Position numbers and translations under genes: made by a program | The notes under the pieces: model-generated | What the model was told of the DNA's origin: nothing | Seen by the model: only the letters and a program-made list of their open reading frames with translations | Database searches by the model: none | Origin: Areca catechu | Lineage: Eukaryota > Streptophyta > Magnoliopsida > Arecales > Arecaceae | Direction of reading: 5' to 3' | DNA length: 64,000 nt | NCBI GenBank assembly: GCA_021397845.1 | Contig: CM038040.1 | Coordinates: forward strand, 42,985,088-43,049,087 | Shown: positions 46,706 through 59,237 of the stretch, one piece after another | Layout: each line of letters starts with the position of its first letter | Numbering within the stretch: position 1 is the stretch's first letter

Positions 46706-49640
46706 TATAAGAAAAAGCTAACTGAAATAAATAAATATTATAAGAACAGAATAAATTTAAAATAAGTTTATTCAATAGATCAATTACAGTATTATTAAAT
46801 ATACCTATCATCAACTAATAGGTAAAGAGGTCCTATCCCATTCAAGAATTGCATTAACTATATAGGTCATTTACAGTAACCAAAGGATACGCAATAGAAG
46901 TTCCAGAAAAATTTCGGCAGCATTTTTTCTTAGTTCTCCCCATACAAATAAATATGTATGAGGAGAACTAAAAGGAAATGATATCCGAAATATATTTGGA
47001 ACTCTATCCATACCGTTTGATTACTGTAAGCACCTATAAAATTATTTGCAATTCTCAAACTGTCCAAACTGGACATTCAATTGATCACTGTACATATTTC
47101 TGCCATCCGTATAAAAATTAAATAATTGTACGGATCGTATAGAATATGTACTTTAATCAATTGATGGGTCTATGTTTCAATGCAATGCAAGTTTTTAAAA
47201 AAATATATAAAAAATCATAATTGATCGTAACAAAACTACAGATGGTATTGAAATCAAGGTTTTGCAATAATGAAACTAATCTTAAAGCATAATATGCTCA
47301 GTAAGATGCAGGTATATACCAAGAAATTTATAAATAAATAGAAATAATCTACTAAAAAAAAGAATAATAAATAATAAAAAGTAAAGAGGATACTCAGTTA
47401 TATACTAGTTAATCTGCAACTAAATCAAAACGACTACAATCGGTTGCCTACAAAAGAAGGCCATCCAAGATTGTTGCCATTAGAAACAGTTGAATCAGCT
47501 AAACATACATCGCATAATCATCATAGCCTCCATATACAAACCTTAAACCAATTTAGCGATTTATTACAATTATTGAATCATCATAATTCCTAAGGAGCTG
47601 CAAGCAAGCCTGCAAGCATACCGCATGAATCGATTATTGAATCCCTACAATTATTATTCATAAGTCAGCCAACAAGAATATGCATGCATTTGATTTAAAA
47701 GAAAACTATGCCACAAGAAAGCAAGGAATTTAATGACATATAAATTTCAAATAAATTATCTAAAGAACTAGAGATGGTGATCATTCCTAGCAATTAAAGG
47801 AGCATAAGGAATTATAACATACAATATAGTAGACGGACAAAGAAAGAAGATAAAAGAATATATTTACCAGCAAACCTAGGCAATACTGATTGAATGATTT
47901 TTGTTGAGAGCGGTTTGATACAGGCCTTGTATGTCTGAGGAAAGAATGAATCCAAGGACATACGGTTGCATGTTGCGCATTCGACTCGGATATGGGGTCA
48001 GGGTGTGACACGACTGCAAATTACGTTGCCTGGGGTAATGTAATTCTTTATTTGAAGCTAATTATCCTTCTTCAAATAAGTACCGATCTTATGTGTAACC
48101 ATTTTATAGTTATCAGCAATTAGAATAGAACTCAAATGCATGCTGTGACACAAACATTCAGGCTATTCGATGGGCTAATCGCACCTGCATCATTGGAGTT
48201 AAATTGTTTTTCAAGTACTTCTTGGTCGATTATAGCTACTATGCTGTGACACGAACATTCAGGCTATTCCTTCATAATCGGTTCAAAGGACGGGTTGTTT
48301 GCACGAACAAAATTTCATTTTGGGAATTACACTGACATAACCATCAGCACTCTTGCCGAGGGAGACGAGGGAAGAAAAAGAGGGAGATTCTTAACCCTCA
48401 ACATGGCAGAAAGATTATCCCTTCCACACCATCATTGGAAACTGATGGTTTAATTGCTCAACCATGGAAACCAATTAAGGTACCGGAGTAGAGCCTCTTT
48501 TCGATGCCAACATGAGTTAATATAATTATTAAATGGTGTTGCTACTGAAATAATCAAATGGCATCTTAAAAGGCCTTGTATGAGTTTTTTACACGAGGCT
48601 AATATATCGTACTTAACCTAATGTGTATTTGTGTGATATATATAATTATTTAATTTTAAGTATATAAATGCTCTAATAGTTGAGCAATGGTTCAGCTGAT
48701 GACCCAATGACTCAAACCCTTGGCTGGGTGAATATTTGATCCAGGTCTAACAAAACTGTTATAAAATATTTATCTAGGAAATGGCTGTCAAGGAATCCCA
48801 AACTTAGATCAATGTTGCACCCATATTGTGAACCACTTCTTTCCACCCCACTCAGCATGTAGTGTCCCTTCTATCTATTGCAACACATACCAAGGCATTA
48901 TAGTGTCATTATCAATGTGATACTTCATACTTCGGAGCATCCAGATGCTAACCTTCCACGTTACATGTAACCATGGTTGATGACATATTATATATTAAAC
49001 AATTAAAGGTTTCATTTTAGGCCTTCATGCCTTCGACATGAAAAGAAAAGGAAAATCATAGATGCCTATACTTAACTCAAGATTATCATAAAAAAACTAT
49101 AAAAGTCAGACTGCTTCATACATCAAGCACCCCTCAAAAAAAAAAAAAAAAATCAAATATTAAATCAATCGCTTGGTGTTCTTCACACTCCACTTTACCA
49201 TGCTTGACTATCTTCAGTTACATTTCTACCATCTATCAATCAAACCAATCATCCAAGTAATTCTTACTCAAAGAAATGCCAACGTGACACTTATCACACT
49301 ACAACAAATTTGCAAGATATCCATAGATATATTTGTTAGAACTATTTTAAACAGGACAATCATGTAACTACATATATATACCCTACTTGAATATATCCTA
49401 AAATGGCAAAAAAAAAAAAATTAACCCAAGGAAATTAAGAAAAATACTTATAGATAATCGGACGAGTGAAGCTGGGTGGGTTTAGGTGCAATGCGACGGA
49501 GATGAAGACGCCGGAGATCAAGCTTCGACGGTGAGGGACCAAAAGTAACCGTCGGAGATGAAGGAGTAGGGAGAGGGAGGAGGAAGATGGGGTTCGGGCG
49601 GTGGCAGCTGAGGCGAATGAAAATTAGGGCTCGGGTCTGA
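46706..49640. other. 5' non-coding region of CACTA2
   Basis: 46706-47250 matches the CACTA1 leader. The rest (47251-49640) is not shared with CACTA1 and holds no recognised gene. A 27-bp phrase around TGTGACACAAACATTCAGGC is repeated at about 48141 and 48243. An A-run lies at 49134-49152. Confidence 0.5.
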
Positions 49641-49901
49641 GGGAAAAATGAAACCTGCCGACGCTTTTTCCGGCGATGCTTAAAAGCGTCGGAAGATGTC
49701 GACGCTTTCAAAAAGCATCGGTAGGTTTGCGGGTGGTGACGCTTATAAGCGTCGTTAAATTATTGAAGTCCGGCAACGCTTATAAGCATCGAAAAATGCC
49801 AACGCTTTCCAAAAGCGTCGGTGGGTATGCGGGACCTCCCAACGCTTTTCAAAAGCATCAGGATAAAACTGTTGGGAAAAATGAATTCCGTTGTAGTGTA
49901 T

Positions 49902-50151
49902 CCAAAGCACCCAAAATAATAATAATAATAATATTATTAATAATAAATTATTTAAACAACTCCAATCATTACTCAGAATTTTAAACATTAGGATGAAACT
50001 ACGATTAGTACATACTGAGATACCACCCTGATGGTACTCCCCTTCTCCTCTCCCTCCTCGTATTTCTCCTGGTCCTCTCTCGTTATATCTCCCTACCCTT
50101 ATCCATTCCTCCTAAGACAAGTTATATAGCTAGCTCATCATTAACAATAAG
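49902..50151 (+). promoter_or_regulatory. Remaining upstream region of the BOP-type pseudogene
   Basis: Only 250 bp separate the CACTA2 insertion from the gene's ATG. The stretch has (AAT)n near 49915-49955, a CT-rich segment at 50040-50110 and GTTATATCTCC near 50083 that could be TATA-like. It is plausibly 5' UTR plus proximal promoter, inferred from position alone. Confidence 0.4.
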
Positions 50152-50211
50152 ATGAGCTCCGAGGAGTCCATCAACTCCCTCTCTCTGGACTACCTCAATC
50201 TCCTCATCAAA
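50152..50211 (+). pseudogene. BOP exon 1, part a
   Basis: Encodes the 19-residue N-terminus (MSSEESINSLSLDYLNLLI). The SLSLDYLNLLI run is a hallmark of BOP proteins just before the BTB domain. The last five bases, TCAAA (50207-50211), are the left copy of the gypsy target duplication. Confidence 0.93.
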
Positions 50212-50886
50212 TGTAATATTTAGATCTCTGGGCCGAAGTCGGCAGGCCCAGCCAACTTCGACCTAGCCTAAAAAAAAAAAAGAAAGAAGAGGCGGAGACG
50301 GGATAGAGACCGGAACAGGGGAGCGAAGTTTTACCCTTGCCGGCCAGAGTCTTCACTGGAAATCTCGGTGGGAGAGTCGTGAGAGGTGAGGGAGGAGGTC
50401 GGCGAAGGGTCCATATGGGTTTGAGACTCGGTGGTAGGGTTTTAAACGGTGAGGGAATGCCCAAAGTTTTTCTTTAAAAACCCCTCACCGCCGCCTCTCG
50501 AGCCACCTCCACGCTCCTCTCTCTCCGACGAGCGATCGGGAATCCCAGATGCCGCCGGTGAGTTCTTTTGTTTACTGTTAGAAGGATTTTATTTGTTTTT
50601 TTTTTGTTCCTATTTATACTTTTTTGGGATCGTTCACCGTCCACTGCCGCCGCCGTCGCTGTCGTCGCCGCCTGCCTTTGGTCCGTGAAGGCTCTGCGAC
50701 AACCACTCCGTGGTTGCCGGCAGCTGGGGGAATGGCTGGATCGGCCGGATCAAAGGAGAACAAGGGGGGAAGTCGTTCGGGAGAAAGAAAAGAAAAGAGA
50801 AGAAAGAAAGGAAGAAAAAAAAAAGATGGTGGGGGTGTTCTGTACGGTCCAGGAAAAAATAAAATAAAATAATAATAAATAATAAA

Positions 50887-50917
<31 letters not shown>

Positions 50918-52225
50918 TAATAAAGGAGGAGAGAGAAGGAAGAGAGAGAAAGAGGAGAGAGAAGGAAGAGAGAGAATCAAGGGATTTTCTCTAGATTTAT
51001 GAAATTTGGAAATTTAGATTTTAATTAAATTATTTATTAATATAGGGAATCAGTCTTCTAAGCGGGAAGGCATCGTGTAAATTTCGGGCACTGACTAGTA
51101 TCGGATATACTAGGATTAGCGCGTTAAGGTAAAGAATTATGTATTGATCATTCCTTTATGCTTGAATTTATTATGGCCTGGCTTGATCTAAGCATATATG
51201 TTATATGTATTTGCACGTGTGGTACTATATGACATGGCATAGTTGTTTTCTTGTGATAGACATTATGGTTTTATCATTTTTATTATCGTTATTTTCATGC
51301 ATGATGTTATAAAGAAAATTGATATACGGATGGGTTGGACCATGATACCGGATTTCTAAATAGGTTGAACCATGAAACCGGATATCGAGTGGGTTGGACC
51401 ACGATATTGGTTATTAAAATGGGTTGGACCATAATATCGGTTATCGAGTGGGTTGGACCACGATACCGGTTATCGAGAGGTCATAAAAGATATGTTTTGA
51501 CAAGTATTAATGAAGTAAATACGGTTTTTGGTCTAGCCATGCTTTGGTAGCACCGTGGTTATACAGCCTGAGCCATGGGCTTTGTACGTGGGAGCCGGCC
51601 ACGGGCGGATAGTACGTGGGACAACCGAGCCACGGGCTTAGTACGTGAGCAGGACCGACCATAGTATGCATGGTCACTTTGTGGTTGCCAGTCATGGGCT
51701 GGTACATGACCGTGGCTAGTCCAGAACCCTAAAGATAATGGTTCAATAATGGGAATTCTAAAGAAAAAATCTAAAGATATCAAGGTGTGTAATACATGAG
51801 GCCTAAATCATTTGATTGCATGACATAACATACTGGTACTTTATTATTTCAGAAATTTATATTATTAATTGGAGTGATCTTATGGATACCTTACTGGGCT
51901 GTTAAGCTCACTTCCTACCTTTTGATTTTCAGAGACTCAGGATGCGTGACAGGATTTAGGCTGGGCGTGAGACAAAGTTTCATATATGCTGAGTTAGTTA
52001 GAGTTAATTTCAGTTATTGATATTTGTGAATCAATAGACCAATTAATAATATCGACTTAATAAATAGATTGTACACTTGTTACTTGTTTGTTTATATAAT
52101 ATTAATTTTAATTTGACATGTTTGACTTTTGGTGTACCTAGGCATTGCATGATCTCTAGGGTAAAACCTAGAGTTTGTACGGTCGGTCACGTAGCCGATT
52201 CCGATGCTGGATTCGGGGCGTGACA
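50212..52225 (+). repeat. Gypsy left LTR
   Basis: From TGTAATATTTAGATC to GGGGCGTGACA (2014 bp). It contains a five-copy 29-30 bp minisatellite (TGGGTTGGACCA at 51331, 51361, 51390, 51420, 51449) and a purine-rich GAGAGA block at 50925-50975. Reading frames inside, for example 50449-50688, are LTR sequence and not genes. Confidence 0.93.
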
Positions 52226-52228
52226 GAG

Positions 52229-52240
52229 TGGTATCAGAGC
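52229..52240 (+). other. Gypsy primer-binding site
   Basis: TGGTATCAGAGC, complementary to initiator methionine tRNA, three bases after the LTR. Confidence 0.92.
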
Positions 52241-52384
52241 AAACCAGGTTTTAGGATCTTAGGATATAAGCTTATCGAGAGAGAGTGTATGGGTTGATTC
52301 ATATATGGGGTAGATATTATGTCATGTTTTTTTTTATCAACTGAATGTTAGTTGTATACTAATATTGACTGCTGTAGGTTTTCC

Positions 52385-53687
52385 ATGGTGTGTGGTAGTG
52401 GACGTGGACATGTTAGGAGACCCACAAGATTTGCGGATGGAGCAAATGCTTGGGATCCTATAGAGCAGCACGATGATACTGGGGTTCTATCTGGTGATGA
52501 GGAACATCCACAAGAACCAACGCCCAATCCCATAGACAACGCTGATGATGAGGCGCATCCACGGGAACCGGTGCCAAACCCTTTGGACAACACCCCGGAG
52601 ACTGGAACTGCAGAAACAGGAACACCGGGAGGATCTGGAGTTCAGCCTGGGGACCAGGTGGGTCTTCCTCAGCTATTGCAATATTTAGTGCAGCAACAAG
52701 CTACTGCAAGAGCTGATACACTGAGAATAATGGAAGCTCAACAGCAACAGCAGCAATTCATGCAGCAGCTACTATTACAGCAACAACAGCCAGAAGTTAG
52801 AATCCCACAAGAACGATCAATTACTTTGATAGATTTCAAGAAATATGCGCCACCAGTATTCTGATCCCATGGAGGCAGAAGGTTGGCTGAAAGCTGTTGA
52901 AAAAGTTTTCCAAGCCTTGCGGTGTCCAGAAGGGAAAAATGTTACATTCGCTACCTTTTTATTGCAAGATGAGGCAGCTGCTTGGTGGGAGCTAGAGCTT
53001 GGGAAACAAGGACCAAACGATACACCTTTTACCTGGACAGATTTCAAAAAGGTTTTCTATGAGAGATACTTTTCTCAAAGTGTTCGGGTACAGAAATTCC
53101 GAGAATTTGATCGCTTGGAGCAGGGTAGTTTAACTGTTTCTCAGTATGCTGCAAAGTTTGAAGAATTATCAAGATATGCTCCATCACTGATAATAGATGA
53201 AGGGATCCGGGCCAGAAAATTTGAAAATGGACTAAGAGGTCGGATTCAGTATCAGGTGTCTGTCTTCGAGCTTACCACCTATAAGGAAGAGGTCAACAAG
53301 GCACTGATAGTAGAAAGAGGACTAGATGCTTCCCAAGCAGAGAGGGAAAAGGTTTTGAAGAAGAGATCCAGGTCGGGAGGTTATCAAAGTCAAACAAATA
53401 AAAATATCAGTGAAAAGGCAAGGAAACCTGACACCGTTGTACCAGATGATAAAACTAGACAAAGGGATGATATCCAGTGCTACCGGTGTGGTGAGCCGCA
53501 CCTTAAGCGAGACTGCACCTGGCCAGGAGAAAAATGTTTCAATTGTGAAAAGGAGGGTCACACTGCAGCTGTATGTCATCTTGATCAGGGATCACAGCGT
53601 TTAGTGCCTCAGGTATCTGGTGATGGATATCAGCAGGGAGGACAACAGAAGTCAGGTACCCAAGGACGGGTGTACGCACTCACATAG
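52385..53687 (+). pseudogene. Gypsy gag
   Basis: Starts at ATG 52385 (MVCGSGRGHVRRPTRFADG) after the primer-binding site. A Pro/Asp-rich then Gln-rich leader (QQQQQQFMQQLLLQQQQ) precedes the retrotrans_gag domain: VTFATFLLQDEAAAWWELEL and LSRYAPSLIIDEGIRARKFE. A frameshift lies near 52855 between APPVF and DPMEAEGWL. Two CCHC knuckles follow: CYRCGEPHLKRDC, one residue shorter than usual between the second Cys and His, and CFNCEKEGHTAAVC with standard spacing. The frame ends at two adjacent TAG codons (53685-53690) after RVYALT, where the family has Gln-Gln leading on into protease. Gag forms the particle and the knuckles bind RNA. Dead because of shift and stops. Confidence 0.92.
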
Positions 53688-53690
53688 TAG

Positions 53691-56035
53691 GATGCCAACG
53701 CATCAAATTCAGTAGTGACATGTATGATTAAGCTATTTTCTACCAATGTTTATATCCTGTTTGATGCGGGTGCCACGCATTCATTCATATCTGTTAGATT
53801 GGGTAGAGAAAGTAATGAGTTAACCCTAACACCTTTAGAATTTGAACTCTGTATTTCCACTCCAAGTGGGGATATTTTTGTGGTTAGTCAAATCTGCAAG
53901 GAGTGTAGATTGAATATTGAAGGTAGAGAGATGGAAGCTGATTTGATAGTCATGGATATGAAGGATTTTGATGTGATCCTTGCGATGGATTGGTTAGCAG
54001 CATATAATGCTTTTCCATCAACTGTTTTGAGAAGACTGTGAGATTTTAGATTCCTGATCAGTCAGAGTTTTATTTTAAGGGTAACAAGTTAACCTTTATG
54101 AGGAGGATAATTTTGGCTTTTATTACCAAGCGACTCCTTAGGAAAGATTGTGAAGGATTTCTGGCGGCAATGATAGATACTCAACAGCAGGAGCTTAAGT
54201 TGGAAGACATACCCATTGTGAAAGAATTTTCGGAGGTCTTTCTCGATGATCTGTCAGGATTACCTCCTGATAGAGAGATTGAGTTCTCTATTGATCTTAT
54301 ACCAGGTACTGGTGCCATCTCCAAAGCTCCTTATAGAATGGCTCCGGCAGAATTAAAAGAACTTAAGGAGCAATTGCAAGAATTGTTTGATAAAGAATTT
54401 ATCAGACCTAGTGTATCTCCGTGGGGTGCTCCGGTCCTATTTGTAAAGAAGAAGGATGGAAGTTTTCGGCTCTGCATTAACTATCGAGATTTGAATAAAG
54501 TGACTATAAGGAACAAATATCCCTTACCAAGGATTGATGATCTATTTGATCAACTATAGGGAGTACGGGTATTCTCAAAGATTGATCTTCGTTCTGGTTA
54601 TCATCAGTTGAAGATAAAGACAGAAGATGTGCCGAAGACAGCTTTTAGAACCAGATATGGACACTATGAGTTTTTGGTTCTACCTTTTAGTCTGACCAAT
54701 GCACCTGCAATTTTCATGGATCTCATGAACCGAGTGTTTAGACCATATCTGGATCAATTTGTAGTAGTATTTATTGATGACATACTGATTTATTCAAGAA
54801 GTTTACAAGCACATGAGGAACATTTAAAGATAGTATTACAAATACTTAAAGAGGAGAAGTTGTATGCCAAGCTTAAAAAATGTGACTTTTGGTTGGACAG
54901 AATTTCTTTCCTTGGCCATGTTATTTCTAAGGATGGTGTTTCTGTGGATCCAAAGAAAGTGGAAGCAGTGGTAAAGTGGAAGAGACCTACTAACATGTCT
55001 GAAGTTCGTAGTTTCCTGGGAATGGCAGGATATTATCGAAGGTTTGTAGAAGGATTTTCTCTTATTGCTATACCTTTAACTCGCCTGATCCAGAAACGAA
55101 CAAAATTTGAATGGACAGATGAATATGAGCAAAGTTTTCAAGAATTGAAGAAACGGTTGGTCACTGCTCCATTGTTGATTGTTCCTGCAGAGACAGGGAA
55201 TTTCAGCATATACAATGATGCATCTCGGAAGGGTCTCGGTTGTGTTTTAATGCAAAATGGAAAGGTGATAGCCTATGCTTCTAGACAGCTGAAATTATAT
55301 GAGTCAAATTATCCCACTCATGACTTGGAGTTAGCAGCTGTAGTTTTTGCCTTAAAAATATGGAAACATTACCTGTATGGTAGTCGTTGTGAAATCTTTA
55401 CAGATCATAAAAGTTTAAAATATATATTCACTCAGAAGGAGCTAAACTTGAGACAGAGAAAATGGTTGGAACTATTAAAGGATTATGATCTGACTATCAA
55501 ATACCATCCAGGCAAGGCAAATGTTGTAGCATATGCCCTGAGTAAGAAGTCTCCAGGTAAGTTAGCAGCTTTAATTACTAATCAAAAGCACATCATAATG
55601 GATCTGGAGAGGTCTGAAATTGAGGTAAGAATTCATAATTTTGGGACTCAATTAGCAAGTATTATGGTACAACCTATCCTGATGGATAAGATTAAATCAG
55701 CTCAGAAGAAAGATTTAGAGCTTCAAAAAATTAGAAGAACAGTTGAGTCTGGTGCTCAGTCTGAATTTACTATATATGAAGATGATACCCTGAGGTTTGG
55801 TAAGAGGTTTTGCGTTCTGAAGCTTTCAGAATTAAAGAATGAGATTTTGGAAGAGACGCATGGTTCAGCATATACAATGCATCCAGGTAGTACAAAAATG
55901 TATCGAGATCTATGTGAAAACTTTTGGTGGACTGGTATGAAAAAGGACATAGCTCAGTATGTTGCTCAATGTTTGGTGTGTCAACAAGTAAAAGCTGAGC
56001 ATAAAGACCTGCTGGACCATTGCAGTCTCTTGCGA
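53691..56035 (+). pseudogene. Gypsy pol, protease to integrase zinc domain
   Basis: Order: protease with LFDAGATHSFIS (53755-53790; the common form is DSG), reverse transcriptase from EFSIDLIPGTGAISKAPYRM, with KKKDGSFRLCINYRDLNKVT and the catalytic FVVVFIDDILIYS near 54770. RNase H follows at FSIYNDASRKGLGCVLMQNG and the integrase HHCC region at WWTGMKKDIAQYVAQCLVCQ. In the reverse transcriptase the usual LPFGLTNAP reads LPFSLTNAP. Stops: TAG 54047-54049 and TAG 54557-54559, both where Gln is expected. A shift lies near 54010-54040. Downstream, near 56000, the frame shifts before the integrase core. Together they would have made the enzymes that copy and insert the element; this copy cannot. 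Confidence 0.93.
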
Positions 56036-57110
56036 TTCCTCAGTGAAAATGGGAGCACATTATCATGGATTTTGTTACAGGTTTATCCAAAACCCTTAAG
56101 GAAAGTAATGCGGTGTGGGTGATTATGGACCGACTAACAAAGTCAGCTCATTTCTTATCCTTTCGTGTCAGCCTCTCTCTGAAAAAATTAGCAAACTTGT
56201 ATATGGAGCAAATTGTGAGACTACATGGAATTCCAGTTTCTATAGTATCAGATCGAGATAGTAGGTTTATTTCACAATTTTGGAAGTCTTCACAAAGCAT
56301 TGGGAACCAAATTAAGTTTTAGTACAGCTTTTTATCCCCAAACCGATGGACAGTCAGAACGAACCATCCAAATTTTGGAAGACATGCTGAGGCTTGTGTT
56401 ATAGATTTGGGTGGTGCTTAGGACTATCATCTATCGTTAATAGAATTTGCCTACAACAACAGTTATCAAGCCAGCATTCAGATGGCACATTTTGAGGCTT
56501 TATATGGTAGGAAGTGTAGGTCTCCTATCTGTTGGGATAATGTAGGAGAAAAGAAATTGTTAGATCCAGAAATAGTACAACAAATAGTGAAAAAGGTACA
56601 AATTATCAGGGAACAATTGTGTACTGCTCAGAGCCGACAGAAAAGTTATACTGATAAGAGACGAAGAGAGCTGGAATTCAATGTCGGTGACTATGTCTTT
56701 TTGAAAGTGTCTTCCACAAAAGGTGTGATGCGATTTGGTGTACGAGGCAAGTTGAGCCCGAGATTTGTGGGACCATTTGAAATTTTGGATAAGGTTGGTG
56801 AGGTGGCCTATCGATTAGCACTACCACCAGTTTTATCTGGGGTGCACAACGTGTTTCATGTATCGATGTTATGGAAGTATATTCCCAATCCCAGTCATAT
56901 AATAGATTACGTACCCTTGCAACTTCAGGAGGATCTGACTTATGAGGAGATGCCTATACGAATCGTCGATAGCAAAGATCAAGAATTGCGACACCGAACT
57001 ATACCATATGTGAAAGTGCAATGGAGCAATCATAGTGAAAGAGAAGCTACATGAAAACTTGAAGCAGAGATGCGAGCAAAATATCCACAGCTTTTCGAAA
57101 CACCAGGTAC
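56036..57110 (+). pseudogene. Gypsy integrase core and chromodomain-like tail
   Basis: Integrase core pieces: TGA at 56044-56046 in place of Trp, then MDFVTGLSKTLKESNAVWVI with the first Asp in VIMDRLTKSAHF and the second in SDRDSRFIS. A frameshift near 56285-56300 precedes DGQSERTIQILEDML, which carries the Glu. Another shift near 56385-56400 and a TAG in place of Trp at about 56419 follow. The C-terminal frame (56482-57054) has FNVGDYVFLKVSSTKGVMRF, FVGPFEILDKVGEVAYRLAL and the tail TIPYVKVQWSNHSEREAT, then a TGA where Trp is usual. The tail is of the chromodomain-like type that directs some gypsy elements to heterochromatin. That this element targeted a gene exon is an exception. Confidence 0.9.
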
Positions 57111-57136
57111 GTAAATTTCGAAGACGAAATTTTTTT

Positions 57137-57149
57137 AACGGGGGGAGAA
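57137..57149 (+). other. Gypsy polypurine tract
   Basis: AACGGGGGGAGAA directly before the right LTR start at 57150; it primes plus-strand DNA synthesis. Confidence 0.85.
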
Positions 57150-59237
57150 TGTAATATTTAGATCTCTAGGCCGAAGTCGGCAGGCCCAGCCAACTTCGAC
57201 CCAGCCTAAAAAAAAAAAAAGAAAGAAGAGGCAGAGACGGGATGGAGACCGGAACAGGGGAGCGAAGTTTTACCCTTGCCGGCCGGAGTCTTCGCCGAAA
57301 ATCTCAGTGGGAGAGTTGTGAGAGGTGAGGGAGGAGGTCGGCAAAGGGTCCGTGTGGGTTTGGGACTCGATGGTAGGGTTTTAAACGGTGAGGGAACGTC
57401 CAAAGTTTTTCTTTAAAAATCCCTCACCACTGCCTCTCGAGCCACCTCCACGCTCCTTCTCTCTCTCCGACGAGCGACCGGGAATCCCAGACGCTGCCAG
57501 TGAGTTCTTTTGTTTACTATTAGAAGGATTTTATTTGTTTTTTTTTTGTTCCTGTTTATATTTTTTTGGGGTCGTTCACCGTCCGCCGCCGTCGTCGCCA
57601 CCTGCCTTTGGTCCAATGAGGCTCTGCGACAACCACTCCGTGGTTGCCGGCAATTGGGGGGAATGGATGGATCGGCCGGATCAAAGGAGAACAGGGGGGG
57701 AAGTTGTTCGGGAGAAAGAAAAGAAAAGAGAAGAAAGAAAGGAAGAAAAAAAAAAAGAGGGTGGGAGTGTTCTGTACGGTCCAGGAAAAAAAAATAATAA
57801 TAATAAATAATAATAATAATAATAAATAATTAATAATAATAATAATAAAGGCGGAGAGAGATGGAAGAGAGAGAAAGAGGAGAGAGAAGGAAGAAAGAAG
57901 GAGGAGAGAGGAGGAGAGAAAAGGAAGAGAGAGAAGGAGGAGAGAGAAGGAAGAGAGAGAAAGAGGAGAGAGGAAAAAGAGAGAGAATCAAGGGATTTTC
58001 TCGAGATTTATGAAATTTGGAAATTTAGATTTTAATTAAATTATTTATTAATGTAGGGAATCAGTCTTCTAAGCGGGAAGGCATCACGTAAATTTCGGGC
58101 ACTGATTAGTATCGGATATACTAGGATTAGCGCGTTAAGGTAAGGAATTCTGTATTGATCATTCCTTTATGCTTGAATTTATTATGGCCTGGCTTGATAT
58201 AAGCATATATGTTATATGTATTTGCACGTGTGGTACTATATGACATGGCATAGTTGTTTTCTTGTGATAGACATTATGGTTTTATTATTTTTATTGTCGT
58301 TATTTTCATGTATGATGTTATAAAGAAAATTGATATCCGGATGGGTTGGACCATGATACCGGATTTCTAAATAGGTTGAACCATGAAACCGGATATCGAG
58401 TGGGTTGGACCACGATATTGGTTATTAAAATGGGTTGGACCACGATATCGGTTTTCGAGTGGGTTGGACCACGATACCGGTTATCGAGATGTCATAAAAG
58501 ATATGTTTTGACAAGTGTTAATGAAGTAAATACGGTTTTTGGTCTAGCCATGCTACGGTAGCACCATGGTTATACAGCCTGAGCCACGGGTTTTGTACGT
58601 GGGAGCCGGCCATGGGCGGATAGTACGTGGGACAGCCGAGCCACGGGCTTAGTACGTGAGCAGGACCGACCATAGTATGCATGGTCGCTTTGTGGTTGCC
58701 AGTCATGGGCTGGTACATGATCGTGGCTAGTCCAGAACCCTAAAGATAATGGTTTAATAATGGAAATGCTAAAGGAAAAATGTAAATATATCAAGGTGTG
58801 TAATACATGAGGCATAAATCATTTTATTGCATGACATAACATACTGGTACTTTATTATTTCAGAAATTTATATTATTAATTGGAGTGATCTTATGGATAC
58901 CTTACTCGGCTGTTAAGCTCACTTCCTATCTTTTGATTTTTCAGAGACTCAGGATGCGTAACAGGATTTGGACTAGGCGTGAGATAAAATTTGATATATG
59001 CTGAGTTAGTTAGAGTTAATTTCGATTACTAATATTTGTGAATCAGTAAACCAATTAATAATATCGACTTAATAAATGGATTATACACTTGTTACTTGTT
59101 TGTTTATATAATATTAATTTTAATTTGACATGGTTGATTTTTGGTGTATCTAGGTCTTGCATGATCTCTAAGATAAAATCTAATGTTTGTACGATCGATC
59201 ACGTAGCCGATTCCGGTGCTGAATTCGGAACATGAGA
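57150..59237 (+). repeat. Gypsy right LTR
   Basis: 2088 bp from TGTAATATTTAG to CATGAGA. The left LTR ends GTGACA at the same place, so the terminal CA has become GA. A longer GAGAGAGGA-type block (57855-57985) accounts for most of the length difference. The 29-30 bp minisatellite is present at 58342-58490. Confidence 0.92.

Larger units (their letters stand above)
44609..49901 (-). mobile_element. CACTA2: deletion derivative of the same family
   Basis: The element spans 44612-49898 (5287 bp). It starts CACTACAGTGAATC and ends CGTTGTAGTG, with TAT at 44609-44611 and 49899-49901 as target duplication. Only 14-17 bp at the left end precede TNP2 coding sequence: the 3' part of the transposon (about 4.8 kb, including TNPA and the 3' palindrome array) is missing. 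The right-hand (5') subterminal region (49650-49880) has about eight GACGCTT...AAGCGTC-type units. Confidence 0.93.

Noticed and set aside
50449..50872. Frames of 79-99 codons in the left gypsy LTR, repeated at 57388-57829
   Set aside because: LTR sequence with indels between the two copies; no conserved frame.
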